From assembly GCA_039942715.1 (NCBI GenBank), contig JBDVBY010000008.1:84130-148129 (forward strand): 64,000 nucleotides of DNA, given 5' to 3'. Position 1 is the first letter of the stretch; every line of letters starts with the position of its first letter. The DNA comes from JABDJX01 sp039942715 (GTDB taxonomy: Bacteria; Pseudomonadota; Alphaproteobacteria; Rhodobacterales; Rhodobacteraceae). Below, in pieces: positions 1 to 8,794 of this stretch. A program made the translations under genes and the position numbers. The notes beneath the pieces were generated by a model, which searched no databases, was not told the origin of the DNA, and saw only the letters and a list, made by a program, of their open reading frames with translations.

Positions 1-852
1 GGTTTCCGCATCGCCACTGTCGACAATGCCCCATTCTTTGAGCTTTGAGATGCCAAAGGCGATCTTGTCGGCCGTCATCTCTGGGTTGGCTTCTTGAATC
101 GCCGCGTTAGCTGCAGAGTTGTCGCCATAAAGGTAGTTGTACCACCCTTTGATCGACCCATCGACAAAGCACTCAACAATCTCAGGGCGCTCTGCAATGG
201 TTTGCTGCATGGTTTCAATAGTCGTTGCATAAGACGAATACCCAGCATCGGCGATCAAGAAAACATTGGGGTCAAACCCGCCTTCTTTTTTGATCAGATA
301 GGGCTCTGAGGACAGGTAGCCCTGCATGCCTACTGATTTGTCTGCCAAAAATGGAGCAGGATTAAAGGTGTAGGGCTGGCGCTGTTCGGCAGTAAACCCA
401 TGCGCTTTGATCATCCACTGGTAATACGACTGATACCCGTTGTCACCGATCAGCAATGTGAGGTTTTTTAACTCGTCCCAGCTCTCCGCTTCACCTGGGT
501 GGGCCACAATGACCTGCGGGTGCTTTTGAAAAATAGCGGCGATGTTTACCACCGGAATGTTTTCTTCAGCTGCCGAGAAGGCCTGAAGCAAATCGCCTCC
601 CATGTGGAAATCAATCCGTCCGGCCAACATCAGTGCTCGGTTGTTGACCTGCGGACCGCCAGGCAAGATCGTTACATTCAATCCGCACTCGGCATAAGTG
701 CCGTCCGCCACGGACTGATAAAACCCACCATGTTCTGCTTGAGCAACCCAGTTGGTGCCAAAGCTCACATCCGTCAGATGCCCGTCAGCGTGAGCAGCGG
801 TGGCGCCCAACGCTGCTGTGATTGAGCAAGCAAGTATTTTACGTAGTGTCAT
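1..852 (-). CDS. ABC transporter substrate-binding protein, NMT1/THI5-like (3' end cut by window edge)
   Basis: The first 284 codons of a periplasmic solute-binding protein are visible; its C-terminus lies left of base 1. The N-terminus is a signal peptide (Met-Thr-Leu-Arg-Lys, then a hydrophobic stretch ending Ala-His-Ala). The mature part, with TDVSFGTNW, a GGPQVNNRALMLAGRIDF stretch and two alternating domains, fits the NMT1/THI5-like family that feeds ABC importers of taurine, pyrimidine-type or similar small molecules. The substrate cannot be told from this part. Two in-frame ATG codons occur at 855 and 852; GGAGG lies 3 and 6 bases upstream of them, so I prefer 852. The permease and ATPase genes would lie beyond the left edge. 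Confidence 0.8.
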   Translation of the reverse strand, partial: MTLRKILACSITAALGATAAHADGHLTDVSFGTNWVAQAEHGGFYQSVADGTYAECGLNVTILPGGPQVNNRALMLAGRIDFHMGGDLLQAFSAAEENIPVVNIAAIFQKHPQVIVAHPGEAESWDELKNLTLLIGDNGYQSYYQWMIKAHGFTAEQRQPYTFNPAPFLADKSVGMQGYLSSEPYLIKKEGGFDPNVFLIADAGYSSYATTIETMQQTIAERPEIVECFVDGSIKGWYNYLYGDNSAANAAIQEANPEMTADKIAFGISKLKEWGIVDSGDAET

Positions 853-1089
853 CATATTCCTCCAGGGGACGTTTTTTGGTTCGTCGACCATTTGTGAAGA
901 ACGGTTGGTGCACTTCAATGCACGATCCCACCCGTCCGCTCCCCAAAACGGCGTTAGCTCAAACTTTAATCACTGCGCGCCGATTCGCACAGCGTTTCAG
1001 CAATTATTTCGTCGCCTTGCTATTCTCTTGCCGCCAGCCGCCGCCCAAGGCACCTTGGACGCGAAGGTTGAATGCCAAAAGGTTATGTC

Positions 1090-1485
1090 ATGCAAGAGTT
1101 GCAACCCGCCAGTATAGCAAAGCCGTTTGCGCGATATGCGCACGGAGTCGAAGTGCCCGCCGGTTCTAGGTTCATCTTCACATCTGGTCAGCTTGGCATG
1201 ACGGCTGAGGGCGAGGTTCCGGCAGATGAGGTCACACAAGCCGAGATTTGCTTTGCCAATATCGATGCAATTTTGGGCAGTGCCGGAGCTGAGCGCGGCG
1301 ACGTCGTGCGGATCAACGCCTATGTCACGGATCGCGCTTACATGGCGGGGTACATGGCGGCGCGTGATGCGTGGTTGGCGGATGTGGAGCGCTTGCCTGC
1401 CTCAACTCTGATGATAGTCGCCGGGTTTACGCGGGAAGAATTCCGCGTTGAAATCGAGGTGATTGCCGCCGTGAAAGAAGGCTAG
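1090..1485 (+). CDS. RidA family (YjgF/YER057c/UK114) protein
   Basis: A 131-residue member of the RidA family, trimeric proteins that hydrolyse reactive enamine/imine intermediates released by PLP enzymes. Visible hallmarks are FIFTSGQLGM, the VVRINAYVTD strand containing the conserved Arg-Ile-Asn, and the C-terminal EIEVIAA. An upstream in-frame ATG at 1072 would add six residues; I prefer 1090 because AAAAGG lies 7 bases upstream of it. The stop is 3 bases before the next start, so it is probably co-transcribed with the SRAP gene. Whether it is a true imine deaminase or a divergent RidA subgroup cannot be settled by eye. Confidence 0.85.
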   Translation: MQELQPASIAKPFARYAHGVEVPAGSRFIFTSGQLGMTAEGEVPADEVTQAEICFANIDAILGSAGAERGDVVRINAYVTDRAYMAGYMAARDAWLADVERLPASTLMIVAGFTREEFRVEIEVIAAVKEG

Positions 1486-1488
1486 GCC

Positions 1489-2106
1489 ATGCCGGGTCGC
1501 CTGTTTCTGACGCGCGATTTAAAAGAGATCGCTGCTTGGATGGGGGCTCAGACACAAGTGTTGAAAGCGACCCCGCGCAAGAACATGGCACCGGGCGAAG
1601 AGATTATCGTGTGCGATGCGCATCGCCGACTGACGCTGATGCGCTGGGGTATGATCCCGGTGGGGCGCGTCAACGCCCGCGGGCGGCCCGTCATGGAAAC
1701 GATCATCAACGCGCGGTCTGAAACGGTCTTTGACAAGTCCGCCTTTGATGGAGTGGCGCGCGCGCTGATCCCTGTTGATGGCTGGTATGAATGGACGGGC
1801 GACAAACGCAAGAAAACGGCTTGGCAAATCACGCGCAAAGACGGAGGGTTGATTGCCTTTGCCGGCATCACCGATCGCTGGGAGGCACCGGGCGGACCTG
1901 TGGTAAACCAAGTGGCTGCGATCACCTGTGAACCGTCCGCCGACGTGCGCGATATTCATCATCGCATGGGCGTGATTCTGCGCGCCGATCAGTTCGACAC
2001 ATGGCTTTCCGGAAGCGAAGAAGCTGCCAGCGCTTTGATGAAACCCTTTGCTGACGGGGAGTTGGCGGTTGCAGAAGCCACGGACGTGGATTGGACCGCT
2101 CCCTAG
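1489..2106 (+). CDS. SRAP-domain (YedK/HMCES-like) protein with Pro in place of catalytic Cys2
   Basis: A 205-residue SOS-response-associated peptidase (SRAP) protein. Family members such as E. coli YedK and human HMCES covalently capture abasic sites in single-stranded DNA through Cys2, exposed after Met removal. The rest of the active site is visible: Asn32 in KNMAPG, RWGMIP, Asn74 in INARSET, Glu101 in GWYEW and His157/158 in IHHRMGVIL. The protein starts Met-Pro-Gly-Arg-Leu instead of Met-Cys-Gly-Arg, so the crosslinking cysteine is missing. The ATG follows RidA by 3 bases and no better start exists. The loss may mean an inactive protein or a proline-based chemistry; see findings. Confidence 0.88.
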   Translation: MPGRLFLTRDLKEIAAWMGAQTQVLKATPRKNMAPGEEIIVCDAHRRLTLMRWGMIPVGRVNARGRPVMETIINARSETVFDKSAFDGVARALIPVDGWYEWTGDKRKKTAWQITRKDGGLIAFAGITDRWEAPGGPVVNQVAAITCEPSADVRDIHHRMGVILRADQFDTWLSGSEEAASALMKPFADGELAVAEATDVDWTAP

Positions 2107-2175
2107 GGAAATCTGTTTGCGCTGCACTGCGTCATTGAATATGCTGCGTTGCAGAAACTGGGTGGATTACGACCA

Positions 2176-2805
2176 ATGGCGGGCAAGATTATTACTGTCG
2201 CTCAGCAAAAGGGCGGCGCAGGCAAAACAACGATTGCAGCGAACCTTGCTGTGTCTTTGGCGCGCCAAGGCAAGCGCGTTGCATTGCTCGACACCGACCC
2301 TCAGGGATCGCTGGGCCGCTGGTTTATGACACGCCGCGACATGGGTGTGTCTGACATGGAATTTTCTACAGCAAGCGCTTGGGGGGTTAGTTACGAGTGT
2401 GACAAGTTGCGCTCGACAGTCGATTACGTGTTTGTCGACACGCCACCTAAAATTGACAGTGATCTGAAACCTGCGATCCGCGAAAGTGATTTGGTTGTGG
2501 TGCCTGTGTCGGCCAGTCAGGTGGATGTTTGGGCTACCGAAGGTGTACTGGATCTGGCCGCACGCGAAAAAGCCGAAGTAATGGTTGTTTTGAACCGCGC
2601 CAAAGCGGGGACGCGCGTGGCCGATGACGTGGATCGTGCGCTGAAAGAACTGGGTGTGGATCGCGCAAAGACAACGCTTGGCCACCGAGTTGCCTTTCCT
2701 GAAACGATGGGAGTCGGCAAAGGCGCGCAAGAGCGCGGCAAAGGTGTGTGGAGCGACGAAATTGAGGCGTTGACCGCGGAAGTGGTTAAGCGAGTGGGAA
2801 AGTAG
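2176..2805 (+). CDS. ParA/MinD-type ATPase (orphan)
   Basis: A 209-residue P-loop ATPase of the ParA class. The deviant Walker A is QQKGGAGKTTIAANLA near residue 10, followed by the switch region LLDTDPQGSLGRW and the Walker B-like YVFVDTPPKID. It is short and has no N-terminal HTH, as in ParA-like proteins that position protein cargo or small plasmids. There is no parB or centromere-like repeat next to it, so it is not the chromosomal segregation ParA. An ATG at 2149 would add nine residues; 2176 has GGTGGA about 10 bases upstream and starts directly before the beta strand KIITVAQ. It is 69 bases after the SRAP gene in the same direction. Cargo unknown. Confidence 0.85.
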   Translation: MAGKIITVAQQKGGAGKTTIAANLAVSLARQGKRVALLDTDPQGSLGRWFMTRRDMGVSDMEFSTASAWGVSYECDKLRSTVDYVFVDTPPKIDSDLKPAIRESDLVVVPVSASQVDVWATEGVLDLAAREKAEVMVVLNRAKAGTRVADDVDRALKELGVDRAKTTLGHRVAFPETMGVGKGAQERGKGVWSDEIEALTAEVVKRVGK

Positions 2806-2906
2806 CGAGTGGTGTGGTTACGCGTACGAGTGATGTGTGCCTGTTAAGAGTTTTGGTCAATCCTTGATGGGAACGGGGTGAACGCTGCTTCATCCCGTTT
2901 CTCAAT

Positions 2907-4919
2907 TTAAGGCGTGCCTGTGTCTCCGGGACGCGACTTGCGCATAGTCGGCTCTGATTTGACCACCTCTTCGCCGACGCTCGCGGCATTTTCGACGGCT
3001 TCTATCGCCGGTTCATTGACCTGCGGTGCTGAATTGCCCTCGTCAAGATGCGAGACAAGCGCCGTTTCCAACTCGGCGTGTAGTTCTTTTGAGCGTTCGA
3101 CATAGGCCGCGTTGTTGGCCACAGGGATCATTGGATCCCACAGATCGGCCAGTTCGCGAATAGACTCGCGATCTTTGCGGTAAAAGAAGTGTTCGATCTT
3201 ACTGGCTTCAAGATCCGTTAGCCCCATATTCTCAAGCGCATAGCGCCCTGCGCGCAGCGAACTGTCAAACATCTCGCGCACCGTGTTGTTCGCGCCAGCG
3301 CGGATCAGTTGATAGGTGTGCACCCGGTCATGCGCGCGCGCGATAATGTGCAAATCGGGCCGCTGCGTGCGGGCATATTTGACCAAGCGAACCGCTGCCT
3401 CTTTATCGTCCAGTGTTACGACAAGTACCCGTGCGGCTTCCAATCCTGCGGCATGCAAAAGGTCGGGGCGAGTTGGGTCGCCAAAGAACCCTTTGATCCC
3501 GAACGAGCGCATGGTTTTGATCGCTTCCATGTTGTTATCAAGAACAACGGCGCGAAAACCAGCCAACATCAAAAGCCGGTTCACGACCTGACCAAAACGT
3601 CCGATGCCCACGATAATGACCGGGTGCTGTTCATCAATTTCATCCGCTTCGGGCAGCGCGCTTGGCTCGCCCATACGATGCTGGAAACGGTCCCATACAA
3701 TGAAAAACAATGGTGTTAACAGCATGGAAAGGGCGACAATCAACAGCATTCGTTCGCTCAAGCGGGCGTCGATCACCAGCAGTTGCGAGGCAAATGAGAT
3801 CAGGACGAAGCCAAATTCACCCGCTTGCGCAAGGCCAAGCGTGAACAGCCAACGTGCGCGACCCTTTATGCGAAAAACCAGCGCAATCGCATAAAGGATC
3901 AGACCTTTGACCAGCATCAGCAATAGGGTCAGCGAAATGATCTGCAGCATGTCACGCCACAGAACGCCAAAATTGATGCCTGCGCCGACGGTAATGAAAA
4001 ACAGACCCAAAAGCAGGCCTTTGAACGGGGCAATGTCGCTTTCAAGTTCATGGCGGAATTCCGAATTGGCCAGCACGACGCCGGCCAGAAATGTGCCCAA
4101 GGCCGGGGACAAGCCCACTATGGTCATCAAAAAAGCAATGCCGAGAACGATCAGAAGCGCAAAAGCAGTGTAAAGCTCGCGCAGCTTGGCGAAATGCACA
4201 AAGCGAAACAGTGGCCGGGTGGCGAACATACCAAACAAAACGACCAACCCTATGGCCGCAAGCGTGACCAAGGTGATGCCCCACCCCGGCAAGCTTTGGA
4301 CCATGTCGATCATGATCGTGGCACCGCTTTCTGCACCGTGATCGTCGCTTGCCACTTCGACGCCGGGACGGGAAATGGATCCGTCCGTTCCAAAAGACAT
4401 CGCCCCGGGCAGCGCAAGCAAAGGCAGCAAAGCCAGCATCGGGATCACAGCGATATCTTGGGTGAGCAGAACGGAAAAGGTCGCGCGACCGCCGCCGGTT
4501 TGCATGAGGTTTTTTTCGTTGAGCGTTTGCAGGACGATAGCGGTTGATGACAGTGCCATGATCATGCCGACCGCAAGTGCCGTTTGCCAGGCCATGCCAA
4601 AGCCATAACTGCAGATCGCCGTTACTGCGGCCACGGTGAGCGTGACTTGAAGTCCACCCAGCCCCAGTAATTTTGCGCGCATATCCCAAAGCGCCTGCGG
4701 ACTGAGTTCTAACCCGATCAAGAAAAGCATAAGGACAACGCCGAACTCGGCGAAATGTTTGAGCCCTTCTGTGTCCGTAACCAAGCCGAGTAGGGGGCCA
4801 ATGATTATGCCCGCAACGAGATATCCAAGGACCGAGCCAAACCCAAAGCGCACGGCCAAGGGCACGGCGATAACTGCCGCAAGCAAGTAAATAACGGCTT
4901 GGAATAAAAAGCCTTCCAT
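2907..4919 (-). CDS. CPA2 monovalent cation:proton antiporter (KefB/KefC type) with TrkA-N domain
   Basis: A 670-residue inner-membrane antiporter. Residues 1-400 form about 12 membrane segments, with family motifs such as GYLVAGIIIGP and FLIGLELSP. There is a soluble loop of roughly 60 residues near residue 190. A Rossmann-type RCK/TrkA-N domain follows (HPVIIVGIGRFGQVV, GXGXXG motif), then a charged tail. Relatives are K+/H+ efflux systems gated by glutathione adducts or nucleotides. No kefF/kefG partner is adjacent. An ATG at 4952 exists, but GGGAG lies 6-7 bases before 4919, which fits the first membrane segment MEGFLFQAVIYLL. The ion specificity is inferred from the family only. Confidence 0.88.
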   Translation of the reverse strand: MEGFLFQAVIYLLAAVIAVPLAVRFGFGSVLGYLVAGIIIGPLLGLVTDTEGLKHFAEFGVVLMLFLIGLELSPQALWDMRAKLLGLGGLQVTLTVAAVTAICSYGFGMAWQTALAVGMIMALSSTAIVLQTLNEKNLMQTGGGRATFSVLLTQDIAVIPMLALLPLLALPGAMSFGTDGSISRPGVEVASDDHGAESGATIMIDMVQSLPGWGITLVTLAAIGLVVLFGMFATRPLFRFVHFAKLRELYTAFALLIVLGIAFLMTIVGLSPALGTFLAGVVLANSEFRHELESDIAPFKGLLLGLFFITVGAGINFGVLWRDMLQIISLTLLLMLVKGLILYAIALVFRIKGRARWLFTLGLAQAGEFGFVLISFASQLLVIDARLSERMLLIVALSMLLTPLFFIVWDRFQHRMGEPSALPEADEIDEQHPVIIVGIGRFGQVVNRLLMLAGFRAVVLDNNMEAIKTMRSFGIKGFFGDPTRPDLLHAAGLEAARVLVVTLDDKEAAVRLVKYARTQRPDLHIIARAHDRVHTYQLIRAGANNTVREMFDSSLRAGRYALENMGLTDLEASKIEHFFYRKDRESIRELADLWDPMIPVANNAAYVERSKELHAELETALVSHLDEGNSAPQVNEPAIEAVENAASVGEEVVKSEPTMRKSRPGDTGTP

Positions 4920-5024
4920 CAGTGCTCCCTTAGGGTGCGGTTTGGCATACACATCTCAAGATATGCCTAAGGGATATGACGGAACTGCGGCGAAAGTCTA
5001 CGCGGTAGTTTGCCCGTCTGGCGC

Positions 5025-6530
5025 TTATTCACCGCGCGGGAAACGCTGGCTTTCTTCGAGATCATTCAGGTCCATGTGATTACGCATAAACCGTTCAGAT
5101 GCTTTTTGAAGCGGCTGGAAATCCCATGGAAAATACCCACCCTGGCGAAGTGCATCATAAACAACCAATCGGCGCGCCTGGCTGGCCCGGACCTCGGCGT
5201 CAAAGCGCTCAAGGTTCCAGCGTGCGTCGGCTTCCGAAGAAAGGCGCGCGTAGGCGTCGGCATGATTTGGATCACTTGCCAGGTTGGTTTGCTCGTTCGG
5301 GTCGGCGTTCAGATCGAATAGCTGATCGGGATCAACGGCGCAGCGAATGAATTTGTAACGCGTATCGCGCAATGCAACGATCGGTGCGATTGAGGCTTCG
5401 GCGGCGTATTCGATTGGGACAGCCGCGCGCTTTGCACCTTCTGCGATTGGCAACAGGCTTGTGCCTTGGGTCCAGTCTGAGATTTCACCAAGGTCCAGCC
5501 CGGCGAGTTCGGCCAGTGTCGGGCCGACGTCCAAAGAAGACACTGGCGTTTCGACAAGCCCCGGCTTTAGGCCCGGGGCGGAAATCATCAACGGCACACG
5601 CGAGGACCCTTCAAACATGCTCATCTTAAACCACAGCCCGCGCTCCCCCAGCATATCACCATGGTCCGACACAAAGACCACCACGGCTTCTTGGCGACTG
5701 TCGTCCAAGATTTGCATGAGCGTGCCGATTTTCTCGTCAAGGTACGAAATGTTCGCGAAATAAGCGCGGCGTGCACGAGCGATGTAATCGTCGGTGATCT
5801 TGAAGCTGCGCCAGTCGTTGGCATCAAAAATGCGCTTTGAATGAGGATCGTGATCGTCAAACGCCATCGCTGGCACTTTGGGCGCGAGGTGCTCGCAATC
5901 CTCATAAAGATCCCAAAACTTGCGGCGCGCGACGTAAGGATCATGCGGATGCGTGAAGCTGACGGTCAGGCACCACGGGCGCGCGTCTTTGCCCCGGCTG
6001 AGATCATAGAGCTTTTGATTTGCCAGATGCGCGACCTCGTCGTCATATTCCATCTGATTGGAAATCTCGGCGACACCTGCGCCGGTGACCGAGCCCATGT
6101 TATGATACCACCAGTCAATGCGCTCGCCTGGTTTGCGATAATCCGGCGTCCATCCGAAATCGGCAGGATAGATGTCGGTGGTCAGCCGCTCCTCGAACCC
6201 GTGCATCTGATCAGGGCCGACGAAGTGCATCTTACCTGACAGACAGGTCGCATAGCCTGCGCGGCGAAGATGGTGGGCATATGTCGGAACATCCGCTCGA
6301 AATTCGGCGGCGTTGTCATAAATGCCAGTGGCCGATGGCAACATCGACGACATGAAACCACCACGACCGGGTGCGCAAAGCGGAGAGGCGGTGTAGGTGT
6401 TGGCATAACGTGCAGACTGCGCAGCAAGCCGATCAAGATTGGGTGTGTGCAGCCAAGGCGCAGGTCCATCAGGAAACAGCGTGCCGTTCAATTGATCGAC
6501 CATCACGATCAAGATGTTTGGTTGTGTCAT
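5025..6530 (-). CDS. betC: choline-O-sulfatase BetC
   Basis: A 501-residue type I sulfatase that hydrolyses choline-O-sulfate to choline and sulfate in the cytosol. The sulfatase core starts NILIVMVDQLNG (metal-binding Asp), and the formylglycine cysteine is Cys52 in LCAPGRGGF. The BetC-specific blocks TDIYPADFGWTPDY, GERIDWWYHN, SFTHPHDPYVARRKFWDLY and YFPWDFQPLQKAS are all present, so the assignment to choline sulfatase is firm. The site reads C-A-P-G-R, where I remember C-A-P-A-R in rhizobial BetC. GGGAG precedes the ATG. It lies about 41 kb from betI-betA in this window. Product choline would feed the BetA pathway there. Confidence 0.93.
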   Translation of the reverse strand: MTQPNILIVMVDQLNGTLFPDGPAPWLHTPNLDRLAAQSARYANTYTASPLCAPGRGGFMSSMLPSATGIYDNAAEFRADVPTYAHHLRRAGYATCLSGKMHFVGPDQMHGFEERLTTDIYPADFGWTPDYRKPGERIDWWYHNMGSVTGAGVAEISNQMEYDDEVAHLANQKLYDLSRGKDARPWCLTVSFTHPHDPYVARRKFWDLYEDCEHLAPKVPAMAFDDHDPHSKRIFDANDWRSFKITDDYIARARRAYFANISYLDEKIGTLMQILDDSRQEAVVVFVSDHGDMLGERGLWFKMSMFEGSSRVPLMISAPGLKPGLVETPVSSLDVGPTLAELAGLDLGEISDWTQGTSLLPIAEGAKRAAVPIEYAAEASIAPIVALRDTRYKFIRCAVDPDQLFDLNADPNEQTNLASDPNHADAYARLSSEADARWNLERFDAEVRASQARRLVVYDALRQGGYFPWDFQPLQKASERFMRNHMDLNDLEESQRFPRGE

Positions 6531-6591
6531 CGAGCGCTCCCTAGTTAGGCAGAGAGCACCTGATCATTCCAGTCCGGTCAACAATAATCGC

Positions 6592-7131
6592 TTAGCCAAC
6601 GCGGCGGACTTTTGGCAATGCCTTTTTGGTCTTGGGCTCCGGCACAAACGGTACGGACTGGCCGCGCACGTAAAATGAGTTTGGCTCTGTTTGCGTTGTC
6701 ACGGTTTGTGCCCATTCCGGGGAGAACGCCAAGGCGAAGACGCTGGGCACTTTGTGCACAAGGTTGTGCATCATCGAGATCATCACGACGACGCCAAGAA
6801 ATTGGAAGAAGTTATACTGCGCGCCACGAAAGGGAAAAACGTAGAAGAACAAAAGCGATGCGAAAAGGGCGGTAAGAGCCTCTATTCCCATGGTGACGTT
6901 CGGACTATCGCTGATCATTGCGGACCCAGTTACATGGAACATGCCAACACGCACAGCAATGACAGCGATCATACCCATCAGGATTGCTAGGGCGATGCCA
7001 AAGGGCATGATGAACGGGGCGCGCCAATCTGGTAGCACACTGACAACGGGGCGCACTGTGGCGCCTTCGGCTGCCCGGTTCACGCGATCCTGAAATTTCT
7101 CATCTGGCCCAGAGGCGGGTGCACCGCTCAT
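6592..7131 (-). CDS. conserved membrane protein of unknown function, 179 aa
   Basis: Not recognised. The protein has a soluble N-terminus of about 38 residues, three or four hydrophobic segments (around residues 40-65, 80-100 and 108-122), and a Pro/Lys-rich C-terminal tail ending KKALPKVRRVG. AAGGAG lies 7 bases before the ATG, so the start is well supported. It stands alone between betC and the GST gene and is on the same strand as both. Likely inner membrane; no catalytic motif is visible. Confidence 0.7.
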   Translation of the reverse strand: MSGAPASGPDEKFQDRVNRAAEGATVRPVVSVLPDWRAPFIMPFGIALAILMGMIAVIAVRVGMFHVTGSAMISDSPNVTMGIEALTALFASLLFFYVFPFRGAQYNFFQFLGVVVMISMMHNLVHKVPSVFALAFSPEWAQTVTTQTEPNSFYVRGQSVPFVPEPKTKKALPKVRRVG

Positions 7132-7217
7132 GACAACGCTCCTTCAGTCGTTAAGGATGTTTTTTCCGCAGAAATTGTCAAAAGAAGGGCCGTTTTCGGG
7201 GTTCTTAGTGCGGAAGG

Positions 7218-7844
7218 TTATGGCATTGGGATGTCGCCCATGTGCTTTGGTTGTTGATATCCCCGCTGCACAGCAGGGCGTTCAGCGATGCGGACGTACC
7301 ACTTGTGCACATTGGGAAAAGCAGTGATATCAATCTCTTGCCATTCAAACCGGCTAACCCATGGCCAAACGGCGATATCGGCAATGGAGTAATCGCCGAC
7401 AATGAAATCCTGCCCTTCAAGCTGCTTGTTCAGCACGCCATAAAGGCGTTTGCCTTCGCTTTGAAAGCGGTTTTCAGCGTATTCTGACACGCCTTTGTTG
7501 TACTTCACAAAGTGATGGGTCTGCCCAAGCATCGGTCCCAAACCCGCCATTTGCCACATCAGCCACTCGGTCACTTGCCAGCGTTCCGGGCCCGTTGGCA
7601 TCAGCTTGCCGGTCTTCTCAGCCAGCCAAAGAAGAATTGCGCCGGACTCCATGAGATGAAACCCAGTGTCGCGTTCGACAATCGCGGGGATTTTGTTGTT
7701 GGGTGAGATTTTCAGGAAATCGGGAGCGAATTGCTCGTCTTTAGTGATGTTGATGGCATGTGCCTCATAGGGCAGTCCCAATTCTTCCAAAGCGATGGAG
7801 ACTTTGCGCCCGTTTGGCGTGGTCCACGTATAAAGGTCGATCAT
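7218..7844 (-). CDS. glutathione S-transferase, YfcG/YghU-like (nu class)
   Basis: A 208-residue two-domain GST. The N-terminal thioredoxin-like domain begins YTWTTPNGRKVSIALEELG, carrying the Thr-Pro-Asn signature of YfcG/YghU-type enzymes. It continues with the glutathione-contacting NNKIPAIV and LMESGAILLWLAE. The alpha-helical C-terminal domain has the usual DFIVGDYSIADIAVWPWV N-capping motif. Relatives act as disulfide-bond oxidoreductases or peroxidases using glutathione. A longer frame runs upstream to 8135, but the family start MIDLYTW is at 7844. That ATG overlaps the end of the preceding transporter gene by 4 bases, implying translational coupling. Confidence 0.9.
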   Translation of the reverse strand: MIDLYTWTTPNGRKVSIALEELGLPYEAHAINITKDEQFAPDFLKISPNNKIPAIVERDTGFHLMESGAILLWLAEKTGKLMPTGPERWQVTEWLMWQMAGLGPMLGQTHHFVKYNKGVSEYAENRFQSEGKRLYGVLNKQLEGQDFIVGDYSIADIAVWPWVSRFEWQEIDITAFPNVHKWYVRIAERPAVQRGYQQPKHMGDIPMP

Positions 7845-8764
7845 GATGTGTCCTTTTGGTGTTCGCGTGCGCGGCGCAACATGGCTTCTCGGATAGCAAT
7901 AAAGGTGGTCGAGGCAATAATGACAAGGCCGCCAAGGACGACCCACGCATCGATCGGTTCGCCAAACAGGATAACGCCAATCGCGACGGACCAGATCAAT
8001 TGCAGGAATGTGACGGGTTGTGTAACGCTCACCGGGGCGGCAGCAAAGGCCAGCGTCATTGTGTAATGGCCTGCTGTTGCAAGCACGGCGATAACGGCCA
8101 TCCAGCTGACTTCTGCCGTAGTGGGCGTTTGCCAAACGGCGAAGGCGAAGGGGGCAAGGCCGATGGTGACAGTGATCGACAGCATAGCAACCACGATTGA
8201 GGCAGGCACTTCGTCTGACATCATCTTGGCCGTCAGATAGCTGACCGAGAACACCAGCGCGGTGCCAATCATTGCAATGTGGCCGTCAGAAAGCTCTCGC
8301 ACGCCGGGGCGCAACACGATCAGCGCGCCAATGAAGGCGATAAAGACAGCGATCAGGCGACGCATCGCCACGCGTTCGCCAAGGAAAAGGGCAGCACCTA
8401 AAGTGACATAAACCGGGGTCAGGTAATTCATCGCCGTCACCTCGGCGATGGTGATCCGTGTCATCGCATAAAACCACAGCATCACACCAAAGGTGTGGGC
8501 AAACCCACGGATACAGAACAGCTTGAGTTGCCTGTTGGTGAGATGCGCTTGTCGGATTGCCTTGATCATTGGAAGTACAAAAACCAAGCCGATGGCGTAG
8601 CGCATAAAAGCCGACTGCGGCGCAGGTAGGTTTTGCGCCCCGTGTTTCACGACGGCTGTGACAGCGACGAACAAAAAGCCTGTCACAATCATCCAGCCGA
8701 TTCCAGCGAGCGGCTTGCCTGCGGGTTTAAGTTTGGGTTGGGCGGTGTCGGAAATGTCGGGCAC
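7841..8764 (-). CDS. EamA/DMT family transporter
   Basis: A 307-residue inner-membrane protein with about ten hydrophobic segments arranged as two EamA repeats (for example GIGWMIVTGFLFVAVTAVVKHG and VIAVLATAGHYTMTLAFAAAPVSVTQPVTFLQLIWSV). Drug/metabolite transporters of this type export amino acids or other small metabolites; the substrate is unknown. The start at 8764 is a GTG without a strong ribosome-binding site, so the N-terminus is uncertain. The 3' end overlaps the GST start by 4 bases. Confidence 0.85.
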   Translation of the reverse strand: MPDISDTAQPKLKPAGKPLAGIGWMIVTGFLFVAVTAVVKHGAQNLPAPQSAFMRYAIGLVFVLPMIKAIRQAHLTNRQLKLFCIRGFAHTFGVMLWFYAMTRITIAEVTAMNYLTPVYVTLGAALFLGERVAMRRLIAVFIAFIGALIVLRPGVRELSDGHIAMIGTALVFSVSYLTAKMMSDEVPASIVVAMLSITVTIGLAPFAFAVWQTPTTAEVSWMAVIAVLATAGHYTMTLAFAAAPVSVTQPVTFLQLIWSVAIGVILFGEPIDAWVVLGGLVIIASTTFIAIREAMLRRAREHQKDTS

Positions 8765-8794
8765 AGTCTTTTGTGCGCTTGTTGAACGGCAGTC

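Noticed and set aside
2176..2805. Chromosome-partitioning ParA locus
   Set aside because: No ParB gene or parS-like repeats nearby, and the protein lacks an N-terminal extension, so it is treated as an orphan ParA.
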